NCBI GenBank assembly: GCA_934728355.1
Contig: CAKVEA010000002.1
Span: forward strand, 124,001 to 188,000
DNA from: an uncultured Eubacteriales bacterium
Lineage (GTDB): Bacteria; Bacillota; Clostridia; Oscillospirales; Acutalibacteraceae
Direction: 5' to 3'
DNA: 64,000 bases
Part shown: piece by piece, positions 9,271-18,270 of the stretch
How positions within the stretch are numbered: position 1 is the first letter of the stretch
Layout: each line of letters begins with the position of its first letter
Notes under the pieces: generated by a model
The model's database searches: none
What the model saw: only the letters and a program-made list of their open reading frames with translations
What the model was told of the DNA's origin: nothing
Made by a program: the position numbers and the translations under genes

Positions 9271-10411
9271 AGCTTTATCATTATTTGCAAACGTTGGAAT
9301 TGCAGAAACCTATTTAAATGATATTGGCATTGATGTTGTTTTAGCAAATGAAATAGATGAACAAAGAGCAAAATTTTATAAGCATTTATATCCTGATGTT
9401 ACAGTTATTCCAGGGGATATAACAAACAATGAAATTGAATCTCAAATAATAAAATTAGCAAAAGAAAACAAAGTTGACTTGGTTATGGCAACGCCACCAT
9501 GTCAAGGTATGAGTACAGTAGGAAAAAAAGATAAAAATGATGAAAGAAATAAATTAATAAAATACGCAGTAAATATTATAAAAGAAATTCAACCAAAATT
9601 TATATTTTTTGAAAATGTTCCTGAACAATTGAAAACATATATTGAATATAATGGAGAGAAAATATTAATACCTGATTATTTAAAAGAAGAATTTGGAAAT
9701 AAGTATGTATTTAATGATAATTATATTATTAATGCTTCTGATTATGGTGTCCCACAATTAAGAGAAAGATCTATTATTTTGTTAGTAAGAAAAGACTTGA
9801 ATAAGAAATGGAATTATCCTGAAAAAGATAAAAAAATAGTAACACTTGATGAGGCAATTGGTAATTTGCCTTCACTAGATCCAGAAATTTACGATATAGA
9901 ATATAAAAATTTAATAAAAATATTTCCAGACTTTGAAAAGAAAAAAAATATTGGATTAAGTGTTTCAAAATGGCATTATCCACCAAAGCATATTTATAGA
10001 CAAGTATATAGTTTAATGCATACACCTTCCGGAAAAACGGCTTTTGATAATATAGATAAATTTAAACCTAGAAAACAAGATGGTAGCTTAACGAAAGGAT
10101 TTAAAAATACTTATAAAAGACAAGAATGGGAAAAACCAGCATTTACAGTGACTATGTACAATAGAACAATAGGGTCACAAAATAATGTACATCCAGGTAG
10201 ATATATCGGAAAAGATAATGAGGGGTATGATTTGTATTCTGATGCCAGAGTATTAACAATATATGAATTGATGTTAGTATCATCTTTACCAAAAAATTGG
10301 GATATTCCTAGCTGGGCATCTGATCATTTCATTAGACAAGTTATTGGAGAAGGAATACCGCCTTTGCTAGTAAAAAAAATCATGATGGAGTTAAACAATA
10401 TTTATGAATAG
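9257..10411 (+). CDS. DNA (cytosine-5-)-methyltransferase 1 of a tandem pair
   Basis: A 384-residue m5C DNA methyltransferase. Motifs in order: I (SAM binding) LSLFANVGIAE, IV TPPCQGMS with catalytic Cys82, VI ENVP at 119-122, VIII QLRER at 167-171, and X GEGIPPLL near the C-terminus. The region between VIII and IX (about residues 180-310) should hold the target recognition domain. Motif I is unusual: the common form is DLFAGIGG, here SLFANVGI. The gene overlaps the RHH gene upstream and the second methyltransferase downstream by 8 bp. A type II restriction-modification role is inferred from the HNH gene that converges on the pair. The recognition site cannot be read from the sequence. Confidence 0.92.
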   Translation: MKRIKALSLFANVGIAETYLNDIGIDVVLANEIDEQRAKFYKHLYPDVTVIPGDITNNEIESQIIKLAKENKVDLVMATPPCQGMSTVGKKDKNDERNKLIKYAVNIIKEIQPKFIFFENVPEQLKTYIEYNGEKILIPDYLKEEFGNKYVFNDNYIINASDYGVPQLRERSIILLVRKDLNKKWNYPEKDKKIVTLDEAIGNLPSLDPEIYDIEYKNLIKIFPDFEKKKNIGLSVSKWHYPPKHIYRQVYSLMHTPSGKTAFDNIDKFKPRKQDGSLTKGFKNTYKRQEWEKPAFTVTMYNRTIGSQNNVHPGRYIGKDNEGYDLYSDARVLTIYELMLVSSLPKNWDIPSWASDHFIRQVIGEGIPPLLVKKIMMELNNIYE

Positions 10412-11543
10412 ATTAAAAGGATTATCATTATTTGCAAATGTCGGTATTGCAGAAACATATTTAAAAGCAACGGGCATTGATATATTGGTTGCAAATGAAA
10501 TAAATGAAACCAGAGCTAAATTTTATAATCATTTATATCCAGATTGTAATATGATAGTTGGTGACATAACCGATAAAAAAATTCAACAAAAAGTTTTAGA
10601 AGAAAGTAAAAAACTAAATATAGATTTTGTTATTGCAACACCGCCTTGTCAAGGCATGAGTTTGGCAGGAACTATGGATCCTTTAGATAAGAGAAATCAA
10701 CTTATTTATTATGCTATTGAAATAATAAAAGAATTAAAGCCTAAATATATATTACTAGAAAATGTCCCTCAAGCATTAAAGACAAAAATTAAAATTGATA
10801 ATGAATATATATTAATACCTGATTATATTCATAAAGAATTGGAAAATAACTATATATTTGCTAATCAAAATTTAATTAGTGCAATGGATTATGAAGTGCC
10901 TCAGATGAGGAAAAGAAATATTTATCTAATTAGTAGAAAAGATATGGATTGTATATGGCAAGTACCCGAAAAAAAACAACAAATTACACTTAGAGATGCA
11001 ATATTTAATTTACCATCTGTAGATCCATTTTTAAAAGAAGGTATTGATGAAACACTCAAATTATTTCCTGATTTTGAAATGAAAAAGGCAAATGCATTAA
11101 AGATTTCTAAATGGCATCATCCACCAACTCATGCAAAGAAACATGTTATTGCAATGATGCATACACCTTCAGGAATGACAGCATTTGATAATGAAATATA
11201 TTATCCAAAAAAGGATAATGGTGAAAGAGTTAATGGCCATTATAATACATACAGAAGATATTCATGGGATAAACCCGCAAGAACAATAACTCAAAATAAT
11301 GGTGTTATTTCTTCTCTTTGTTGTGTTCATCCTGGAAAAGAATATATATTAAATAATGAAACTCTATATTCAGATCCGCGATGTTTAACCATATATGAAT
11401 TGTTAATTGTTTTTTCATTACCAACAGATTGGAATGTACCAGAATGGGCAGATGACAGTTTAATTAGAAGTGTTATTGGCGAAGGTATTCCTCCAAAGTT
11501 GATAAAAAATTTAACTGAGAATCTAACAAAAAATTTAAACTGA
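10404..11543 (+). CDS. DNA (cytosine-5-)-methyltransferase 2 of a tandem pair
   Basis: A 379-residue paralogue of the gene before it. Residues 7-45 match it nearly position by position (SLFANVGIAETYL), and it has the same motif IV TPPCQGMS with Cys82, ENVP, and a motif VIII variant QMRKR. It ends with GEGIPPKL. The two proteins diverge in the centre, where target recognition occurs. Two m5C enzymes side by side often protect the two strands of an asymmetric site, each methylating one strand; that reading is inference. The stop codon lies inside the hairpin shared with the HNH gene. Confidence 0.92.
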   Translation: MNRLKGLSLFANVGIAETYLKATGIDILVANEINETRAKFYNHLYPDCNMIVGDITDKKIQQKVLEESKKLNIDFVIATPPCQGMSLAGTMDPLDKRNQLIYYAIEIIKELKPKYILLENVPQALKTKIKIDNEYILIPDYIHKELENNYIFANQNLISAMDYEVPQMRKRNIYLISRKDMDCIWQVPEKKQQITLRDAIFNLPSVDPFLKEGIDETLKLFPDFEMKKANALKISKWHHPPTHAKKHVIAMMHTPSGMTAFDNEIYYPKKDNGERVNGHYNTYRRYSWDKPARTITQNNGVISSLCCVHPGKEYILNNETLYSDPRCLTIYELLIVFSLPTDWNVPEWADDSLIRSVIGEGIPPKLIKNLTENLTKNLN

Positions 11544-11563
11544 GAATTTTTTATTCTCAGTTT
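11537..11563. terminator. Bidirectional terminator overlapping two stop codons
   Basis: AAACTGAGAA (11537-11546) pairs with TTCTCAGTTT (11554-11563), a 10-bp perfect stem with loop TTTTTTA. It contains the TGA of methyltransferase 2 and reaches two bases into the TAA of the HNH gene. Each exit side is T-rich enough to work in both directions. Confidence 0.75.
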
Positions 11564-12794
11564 ATTTATAGTATTTTGAAAATAATTCTCCAAAAGTTAT
11601 GTTTAATCCTGTTCTTTTTAAATGTTGTTCTCTTAAATCATATAATTTCTTTACTAATTCTAATCTGGTTGCCTCATCACCTAAATGTATTGCGGAATGG
11701 CAAATAGGGCAAATTGATACTATATTTTCTACTCTATCAATATTTATAGAAAAATCTTTTTGACTAGCCATTGGTATAAGATGGTGAGCTTCCATATAAG
11801 GCTTTCCAAGTTTCGAGATAAATGTCTTATGTTCAGGATTAATTAAGCACTGATAATTCGCAATATCTAGAGCAGTTTTTGCAATACGTGCATTTGTCTT
11901 ATATCTAGTAACATTACCTCTCTTATATGGAATGGGTTGTCTGTTATTCTGTTTAAAAAATTTTGGACTTGATAAATCATACACATATGAAGTAATAATT
12001 TTGTTCTGATTAACATCATTCCCAGATTCATTTTCATTAACTTCTTCAATACCATCATTTAATGTTAATGTTAATTCTGGCTCTTTATTATAGATTGAAA
12101 ATCTTTTAATTTTTTCGAGATAATGATTCTTAGTATATTCTGAAAGTTTATAAATATTATCTTCTTCTGTTACAATTCCAAAACTTTTTAATAGTACTGT
12201 GAATTTCACATCTCCATATTTATTAGCTACTTTTATTGGAATTTCTCTATCTCTATCATCAGTTTTACTTAATTCAGAAATTGCATCATTATAATTAATA
12301 TTTAGGTCATGAGTAACATATAATAAATAAGCTAATCCTTTTCTAGTTATACCATTCAAATCAACAATTGATTTTAAAAATAATTTTGGAGCATCTACAT
12401 TAGAGTTACTAGATTTTATTGCGGTATTATTTCTACCAAATGATAAATTAAATATTGCATCCATAATTATTTCAATTTGTAAATCATAATTATTTTGCAA
12501 ATACGCATTAAAAAATCTTATTCCATTATTTGTTATGTGGCCTCTCCCTGGTTTACTACTATAATCATAATATACTAAGCCAAAGTACCTTGTTAATTCC
12601 GATTGTTTAACAAGATATGGTCCATTTTGTGCTCCTTTGCTTAAATAAGGCAACTTTTCCTGAATTTCAACTTTAAATATATCATTACTGTACCATACTT
12701 CTCCCCTTTTATATGAATTATAATACAATTCAAGAGATGCATAAAAAGCATCTTTCTGACCAGTTTGTTTTGGCATAATCAAACATTCTCTCAT
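11562..12794 (-). CDS. HNH endonuclease, probable type II restriction enzyme
   Basis: A 410-residue protein with a C-terminal HNH domain: EAHHLIP with His337/His338, then CPICH at 362-366, whose two cysteines fit a zinc-binding HNH subtype. The preceding KPYMEAHH form is common in restriction endonucleases of this fold. The N-terminal 300 residues have no motif I recognise and probably carry DNA recognition. The ATG at 12794 has GAGG upstream at good spacing. Position opposite two m5C methyltransferases supports a cognate restriction role, but an anti-phage nuclease of another type cannot be excluded. Asn- and Lys-rich codon use matches the island. Confidence 0.8.
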   Translation of the reverse strand: MRECLIMPKQTGQKDAFYASLELYYNSYKRGEVWYSNDIFKVEIQEKLPYLSKGAQNGPYLVKQSELTRYFGLVYYDYSSKPGRGHITNNGIRFFNAYLQNNYDLQIEIIMDAIFNLSFGRNNTAIKSSNSNVDAPKLFLKSIVDLNGITRKGLAYLLYVTHDLNINYNDAISELSKTDDRDREIPIKVANKYGDVKFTVLLKSFGIVTEEDNIYKLSEYTKNHYLEKIKRFSIYNKEPELTLTLNDGIEEVNENESGNDVNQNKIITSYVYDLSSPKFFKQNNRQPIPYKRGNVTRYKTNARIAKTALDIANYQCLINPEHKTFISKLGKPYMEAHHLIPMASQKDFSINIDRVENIVSICPICHSAIHLGDEATRLELVKKLYDLREQHLKRTGLNITFGELFSKYYK

Positions 12795-13204
12795 CTACTA
12801 ATCCTCAATTCTCTTATTTTTATCTTTCCTTTTCATACCTCAAAAAATTCTTAAAAATCTGTAATAAAAACTCTTGACAGAATTTTCTTGCAATGTTAAT
12901 AGTTCGTTATACTAAAATAATATGATTAAAATTAATATAGTTAAAATTTTTTCGAAAATCTTTTTTGATTTCTGTTAATTCTTTTAACAAATATGTTAAC
13001 ATTAGAAGATTTTTCAATAAACCTCACTAAAAAAGAAAAAGATTTAAATATGCAACATTTAAATCTTAAATATTATTAACTATATAAAGAAACCTTTGTT
13101 ATAGTATATAAGTATTTTACAACTCATATTTTATAATAGCAAGTGTTTTCTTAATTTTTAATAAAAAAATGTCTATTATGAATATAATTTAAGTAATATC
13201 CTAA
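12795..13204. other. Gene-free stretch with a possible promoter and an inverted repeat
   Basis: No ORF is supported. It contains TTGACA (12874-12879), 17 bases, TAATAG (12897-12902) on +, and an inverted repeat with 11-bp perfect arms at 13039-13049 and 13057-13067 (loop ATGCAAC), which could be a terminator stem or a protein site. It leads into the recombinase remnant. Confidence 0.45.
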
Positions 13205-13879
13205 CGGGTATATTTAAATAAAAAAATACTTGTTAATTACCTTACTACATCAAATTATAATCAATGTCATCATAAATATTTATTATTACTATTACTCAGT
13301 GCAGGAATTAGAATTGGTAAAACCTTATCATTAGATTATAAAAATGATATTTACCTAAAAAAAGGAATAATAACTATAAGATTAACAACAATGAAAGATA
13401 AAAGCAGAAAATATATTATTAGTCAAACAACAAAACCATTAAATGGCATAAGAATTCTTAACTTAAACGATATAAGTAAGCAAATTTTGAAAGATATTTA
13501 TAATCGTAAAATAACAAATAAAGAACATTTATTATTTTGCATCGACAATAAAATATTATATGTTCCAAATGCAATAAATAGTTTTCTAAAAAGATTAGAT
13601 ATTGATTTAAATTTAAGAATATATAAAACTAAGAACAAAAAAGGAAAAATTGTTAAAAAAACAGATATCCATACTCATATATTATTGATAAGAACATTTG
13701 CAACTAGATGTGCTAAAACTAAAATTTCTCCTGATGTTTTAAAGAAACTATTAGGACATAAAAATATTACTGTTACAATGAAATACTGCGTTGATGTAAA
13801 TAAAGAATTTGAATTATCAGAAAACAAAAATTTGGAAACATATCTAACAAGTAAAGATATCCTTTCAAATGAATATTAA
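13205..13879 (+). pseudogene. Tyrosine recombinase/integrase remnant (catalytic domain only)
   Basis: The frame is open from a stop at 13202 and reads into LLLSAGIRIGKTLSLDY, the usual start of the integrase catalytic domain with its first catalytic Arg. It continues to LLGHKNITVTMKYCVDV, the C-terminal Leu-Leu-Gly-His box and tyrosine region. The N-terminal core-binding domain is missing and no start codon with a ribosome-binding site precedes the conserved part; the first ATG is at 13391. The central box reads HILLIRTFATR where active enzymes have H-x-L-R-H-T-F, so Arg and His of the RxxH step are altered, and the tyrosine is shifted by one residue. I therefore call it inactive. It probably once mobilised the neighbouring island. 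Confidence 0.75.
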
Positions 13880-15025
13880 TTGTACCAAAGCCATTGAAAA
13901 TACTAAATAAAATCAGAAAAAATTTTACGTAAATTTTGAGAATTATTTAAATTTCTCTGAAAAATCTTTCTGAAATTAAATTTAAAACTGCAAAACTGTT
14001 GAAATATAAAGAGTTTAGCAATTTATGATATAATCTTGAGCAGATATCATACCTGTTCTTTTTTATTATTCCCTATTTTACAGTTTGATCATACCGTTTT
14101 CTACTCGGTTAAGTATTCGACAAACCACAACACTTTTTCTGACATCGGCAACAATATTTAATCTGCTAGATATTTAAGAAATTTTTACATAAAGCGGCAA
14201 TATATAACTATTCTTTGCGTTCAATTTTCATCCTTTCCCTCTGTTTAAAAATCAATGTAGTCGATAAGTTATCTCAGCAGCGATACAGTCAATCTGTCCA
14301 TTCGCGTAAATCTATGAATTGCCAAAACTTTCAAGTTTTTATTCACACTTTACTCATTCGGAAAACTTTTACCAGAGCATCTTTATTTTTACTTTCAGCT
14401 CCAACCGGAGTGCCCGAAAAAACAATCAATTCATTTTAATTTTTATCACCCGATTGAATCTCAATCATCTTCAAGCATTTCGTTTTTAATTTGCTCAATT
14501 GAATAGTACCATCGCGACATAAGAAGTTAATTATGATATTACACACTGCTGAGTAAATTTTAATGAAACACTCGTAAATATATTTTAATAGTATCACAAT
14601 ATTTTTTTAAGAAAGGAGTTTGAAAAATTCAAAAATCTTATAAATACTGTGGAAAAGTACAAGAGTTAAAAAAATCATATTAATAAGCATGATAATTATC
14701 TTTGTCAATTTTGTATTCGATAGACTTATAACACAAAGCGAAAATATAATTCTGAGAGACTGCAAGTTCTATAAAAGAAAACGCCATACAAAGAAATAAA
14801 AAAGATAACTAACGAACAAAATAAAAACAAAATAATTTCCCTCCGCTTCTAATATTTTTAAAAAAGAAACCTCAATACCGACATCTCTCATATAAATCTA
14901 CACCAAATTTAATAAACGCAAGTTTTTTGGGAAGGAATACAAGATGAAAATAGAAAAGTACTAGTATATAAAAATACTTTTATCCGACTCCACCATTATC
15001 GTCTAAAGTATAATTCCAAAATATT
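13880..15025. other. Decayed, gene-poor DNA
   Basis: About 1.1 kb without an intact gene. Its base composition is less AT-rich around 14085-14480 than at the flanks, as in old coding DNA, and short coding-like stretches appear on both strands broken by stops. One plus-strand patch near 14636 reads KYCGKVQELKKSY, like the zinc-binding start of some transposases, but it is too short to assign. I see no inverted repeats that would define an insertion sequence. Probably remnants of mobile elements between the island and the next operon. Confidence 0.4.
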
Positions 15026-15640
15026 TTACTCACTTTTAAAAATAGTGTTATTATAAATTAACTGACTCAGTGTAACAGGTGTATATCCATTTACTTCAAC
15101 ACTTGCGTTCAGAATATTAGGATTATTTTTTATAAACTCCCAGCCGTCTTGTTCATTTCTATTGTTATGAATATGGCCATGTATTATAGTGCCCGGAAAA
15201 GATACTATAGGGTAATGGCAAAGTCCTATTTTTCTTCCAGAATCGTAAATAATATTCATATATGACGGTAAAGTTTCAAAATATTTCAATAATTCAGAAT
15301 CATTAGTCTTTGACAACCAACCTTTATCGTGATTACCAATTAATAAATGTTTTTTGCCATTTAGTTGTTCTAAAATTTTAAATACTTCTTCTGTGGAAGA
15401 CATTCCATATGCAAAATCGCCAATAATATATACTTCGTCTTCACCCCTAACAGTATGATTCCAATTTTTTATTAACTGTTCATTCATATCTTCGATATTT
15501 TTAAAAGGGCGACCACAATATTTTATTATATTTGCATGTCCAAAATGTGTATCTGAAATATAATAAATTTCAGCATAGCAATTTATATTTAGTAAACAAC
15601 AAAGATTAACAAATAAAAACACCATTAAAAATCTTTTCAT
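15026..15640 (-). CDS. Secreted metallophosphoesterase
   Basis: A 204-residue calcineurin-like phosphoesterase with an N-terminal signal peptide (KRFLMVFLFVNLCCLLNINC, then YAEIYYISD). Metal-binding motifs in order: ISDTHFGH (Asp30, His32), GDFAYG, GNHD and GHIHNN, so the two-metal site looks complete. It resembles the compact phosphoesterases that act on small phosphate esters. The ATG at 15640 is chosen since AAAGGA precedes it and the signal peptide then starts properly. It is the last gene of the minus-strand locus. An export signal on this usually cytosolic fold suggests it dephosphorylates something outside the membrane, possibly the exported product; that is inference. Confidence 0.85.
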   Translation of the reverse strand: MKRFLMVFLFVNLCCLLNINCYAEIYYISDTHFGHANIIKYCGRPFKNIEDMNEQLIKNWNHTVRGEDEVYIIGDFAYGMSSTEEVFKILEQLNGKKHLLIGNHDKGWLSKTNDSELLKYFETLPSYMNIIYDSGRKIGLCHYPIVSFPGTIIHGHIHNNRNEQDGWEFIKNNPNILNASVEVNGYTPVTLSQLIYNNTIFKSE

Positions 15641-15665
15641 ACCTATCAATCCTTTTATTTCAAAA

Positions 15666-16223
15666 TTAGTTATTTGCAAACTCATTCAAGGCTTTACAAT
15701 ATCTACTGAATTTGCCGGGATAAAATAGGCTAGAGTTTGGAATATCAAATCTATTATAAATCTTTTTAACATTCTCCGAATTATTTCCTTCTATTTCCAT
15801 TTCATAATCTATTTTTCCCAAGTAATAATTTTTGTCCAAAGAAATCACCACTTCACCCATATAATAATTTGACCTCTCAGTAATTAAGTTTCCTATATAC
15901 TTATAAAAATTATTATCATCAATTCCAAATTCATCAAAAATATTTATAGCAATAGGCATATCTGAAATAAATTTACTGTATTCTTGCGAAGTGCGAACCT
16001 CGTTTATAATCACTTTTTTAAATTTATATTCTATTTTTAATTGTCCTTCTATCTGCCTTATCCTTAACGTATTTTTATTTTTGGATAGATAATGATCTTC
16101 ATTATCATAATAATAATTTATTTGTATAAAAGACTTATGTACACTACACTTATCTGATAAATATACTTTTAATCTTTCAAATTCTTGTTTGTTAATTAAT
16201 GCTTTAATTTCATTTTCTAACAT
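15666..16223 (-). CDS. CYTH-domain (triphosphate tunnel metalloenzyme) protein
   Basis: A 185-residue protein that begins MLENEIK, the ExExK signature of CYTH enzymes, followed by charged strands typical of the tunnel fold (TLRIRQ, KIEYKFK, YEMEIEG). Family members hydrolyse or cyclise triphosphate compounds: thiamine triphosphatase, inorganic triphosphatase, CyaB-type adenylate cyclase. The substrate here is unknown. The ATG at 16223 puts ExExK at the very N-terminus as in the family; a GTG at 16235 is also possible. It sits 27 bp after hisIE and 25 bp before the phosphoesterase gene. The neighbouring HisE and nucleotidyltransferases release pyrophosphate or use nucleoside triphosphates, so a triphosphate-clearing role is plausible but unproven. 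Confidence 0.75.
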   Translation of the reverse strand: MLENEIKALINKQEFERLKVYLSDKCSVHKSFIQINYYYDNEDHYLSKNKNTLRIRQIEGQLKIEYKFKKVIINEVRTSQEYSKFISDMPIAINIFDEFGIDDNNFYKYIGNLITERSNYYMGEVVISLDKNYYLGKIDYEMEIEGNNSENVKKIYNRFDIPNSSLFYPGKFSRYCKALNEFANN

Positions 16224-16250
16224 AAATCCTTGCACCTAACTTAAATTGTT

Positions 16251-16865
16251 CTAACAATCATATCTTTTTTTTAACTCTTCTAAAATATCATTTATTTTTA
16301 TGTTTTTAAAACTTATTAAAACTAACACATGATATATTAGGTCTACAATTTCATAAATTATGCTTTCTGTGTGATCATTTTTAGCAGCTATAATAACTTC
16401 AGCAGATTCTTCACCTATTTTTTTACAAATTTTATCTACACCTGCACTGATTAGATAATTGGTATATGATTTTTTGTTTTTGTCTTTATTATCTATCCTT
16501 TTTTTAATCATCTGATCAACGGCATTTATTATATAAAAATTCGGAATATCATTACATGAAAAACAAGACAACGTACCTAAATGGCATGCTCCACTACCTT
16601 TTTGTTCCACTTTAATTAATAGTGTATCATTGTCACAGTCAAAATCAATAGTTTTGATCAGCTGTGTATTACCTGATGTATCACCTTTTATCCACAATTT
16701 ATTATTTTTTCTGCTCCAAAAGCATGTTTTTTTGTTCTCTACCATATATTTATAACTTTCATAATTCACATAAGCTAACATCAAAACTATACCTGAGTAG
16801 TAATCTTGTACTATTGCAGGAACAAGTGGATTTCTCTCAAAAATTAATTTTAAATCATTCTGCAT
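16251..16865 (-). CDS. hisIE: Bifunctional phosphoribosyl-AMP cyclohydrolase / phosphoribosyl-ATP pyrophosphatase
   Basis: A 204-residue fusion for steps 2 and 3 of histidine synthesis. The HisI part (about 1-110) has TCFWSRKNNKLWIKGDTSGN and the cysteine-rich metal region DFDCDND, GACHLG. The HisE part (about 115-204) has KKIGEESAEVIIAAKN with the acidic pyrophosphatase residues. The start overlaps the hisF end by 16 bp, with AAGGA before the ATG. All key residues I can check are present, so the enzyme should be active. Fusion of hisI and hisE is common. Confidence 0.95.
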   Translation of the reverse strand: MQNDLKLIFERNPLVPAIVQDYYSGIVLMLAYVNYESYKYMVENKKTCFWSRKNNKLWIKGDTSGNTQLIKTIDFDCDNDTLLIKVEQKGSGACHLGTLSCFSCNDIPNFYIINAVDQMIKKRIDNKDKNKKSYTNYLISAGVDKICKKIGEESAEVIIAAKNDHTESIIYEIVDLIYHVLVLISFKNIKINDILEELKKRYDC

Positions 16866-17596
16866 GGTATTCCTTCCTGTCTCATTCTTTTTTTAATTTC
16901 AAGTATATCAGTAAGTTCAAAATGCAACAAACTCGCAACAAGTGCGGCATCACAATTTGTCTTTTTAAAAATTTCTATTATATCATCTATAGACCCACAG
17001 CCACCACTGGCTATTATAGGTATATTCAGATTTTGTGTAAGTAATCTAAGACTATTAATATCATATCCATTTTTTATACCATCTGAATTAATAGAAGTGA
17101 ATAACAATTCTCCAGCACCTAGCTCCTCGCACCTTTTAGCCCATTCAATAAAATTTAAATTTGTTTTTTCTCCTCCAGAACGTACAAAAATGTTATTATT
17201 ACTTGCATCCACGGAAGCTACTATACACTGTTTCCCAAATTCATTGCTTGCATCTTTTATGATATCAGGATTAATAACAGCAGCTGAATTTATAGAAACT
17301 CTATCTGCACCACAAGCTAAAATTTTACGAATATTTTCTACAGTTTTAATTCCACCGCCGACCGTCAGTGGAATCGAAATTTCATTTGCAATACTGTTTA
17401 TTAAACCATATTGCGGCTCTCTATCTTCACAAGATGCCGATATATCCAACACTATTAACTCGTCTGCTCCTGATTTTTCATACTTTCTTGCTAAATCAAT
17501 CGGATTACCTATTGTTGTAAGATTCCTAAATTTTTTGCCCTTTACAACTTTGCCGTCAAAAATATCCAAACACGGAATTATTCTTTTTTTAAGCAT
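16850..17596 (-). CDS. hisF: Imidazole glycerol phosphate synthase, cyclase subunit
   Basis: A 248-residue (beta/alpha)8 barrel with both catalytic aspartates of HisF: Asp11 (PCLDIFDGK) and Asp130 (ASVDASN). Phosphate-binding loops TVGGGIK and IASGGCG are present. HisF takes ammonia from HisH and converts PRFAR to imidazole glycerol phosphate plus AICAR. It overlaps hisA by 19 bp and hisIE by 16 bp. Length and motifs are normal. Confidence 0.96.
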   Translation of the reverse strand: MLKKRIIPCLDIFDGKVVKGKKFRNLTTIGNPIDLARKYEKSGADELIVLDISASCEDREPQYGLINSIANEISIPLTVGGGIKTVENIRKILACGADRVSINSAAVINPDIIKDASNEFGKQCIVASVDASNNNIFVRSGGEKTNLNFIEWAKRCEELGAGELLFTSINSDGIKNGYDINSLRLLTQNLNIPIIASGGCGSIDDIIEIFKKTNCDAALVASLLHFELTDILEIKKRMRQEGIPCRMI

Positions 17597-18270
17597 TTTT
17601 TTAAATCTATCATTCCTTCATAATAAGCTTTTCCAACAATAGTTGCATAATAAGGATTATTCAAATCTTCCATTTTTGATACTCCACCCGATACTATAAT
17701 TTTTTTATTCTTTATATTTTCAAAGAGAGACCAATTCGGTGATGTTAAAGTTCCATCTCTGGAAACATCTGTAATAATTATTATTTCACAATCTAAACTA
17801 TTTATAAATTCCAGGTAATTTAGTTTTGAACTTTCAACCCACCCATGAGTAACAACTTCCTCATTTAACACATCTACAGAAACTGCTATTCTGTCTGCCC
17901 CATACAGTCTTACCATATCGGATACAAACCTCGTATCTTCTACAGCTACTGTTCCTAAAATAGTGCGTTTCGCAAAACTTAAGTACTTATCAACTGTATT
18001 GGCATCTCTTATTCCACCGCCAACTTGAACAGGCATTATTTTCGCAATTTTTCTAATAATTTCAAAATTATTTTTTGAATTTCCTGTTTTGGCAGCATCT
18101 AAATCTACAACATGCAATATTTTTGCACCCATATATTTAAATTTTTTTGTGATGCTTAAGGGATTTTCACTGTAAACACTTTTCATATCATAATTACCCT
18201 TATACAGTCTTACGACTTTACTATCCATTAAATCTATTGACGGTATTATAATCCCCAACTTAAAACCCAC
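17578..18270 (-). CDS. hisA: ProFAR isomerase (HisA)
   Basis: A 230-residue barrel enzyme that isomerises the phosphoribosyl-formimino intermediate ProFAR. Catalytic Asp13 (PSIDLMDSK) and Asp168 (IITDVSRDGT) are present, with QVGGGIRD. The first motif departs a little from the usual IDLKDGK. The start is uncertain: a GTG at 18270 (which overlaps hisH by 25 bp) or a TTG at 18258, which has AGTGGG at better spacing. It could in principle also serve tryptophan synthesis as PriA does, but nothing here suggests that. Confidence 0.95.
   Translation of the reverse strand: MGFKLGIIIPSIDLMDSKVVRLYKGNYDMKSVYSENPLSITKKFKYMGAKILHVVDLDAAKTGNSKNNFEIIRKIAKIMPVQVGGGIRDANTVDKYLSFAKRTILGTVAVEDTRFVSDMVRLYGADRIAVSVDVLNEEVVTHGWVESSKLNYLEFINSLDCEIIIITDVSRDGTLTSPNWSLFENIKNKKIIVSGGVSKMEDLNNPYYATIVGKAYYEGMIDLKKCLKKE

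Noticed and set aside
14215..14439. 74-codon plus-strand ORF in the decayed region
   Set aside because: No ribosome-binding site, no domain, lies in DNA that looks degenerate on both strands.
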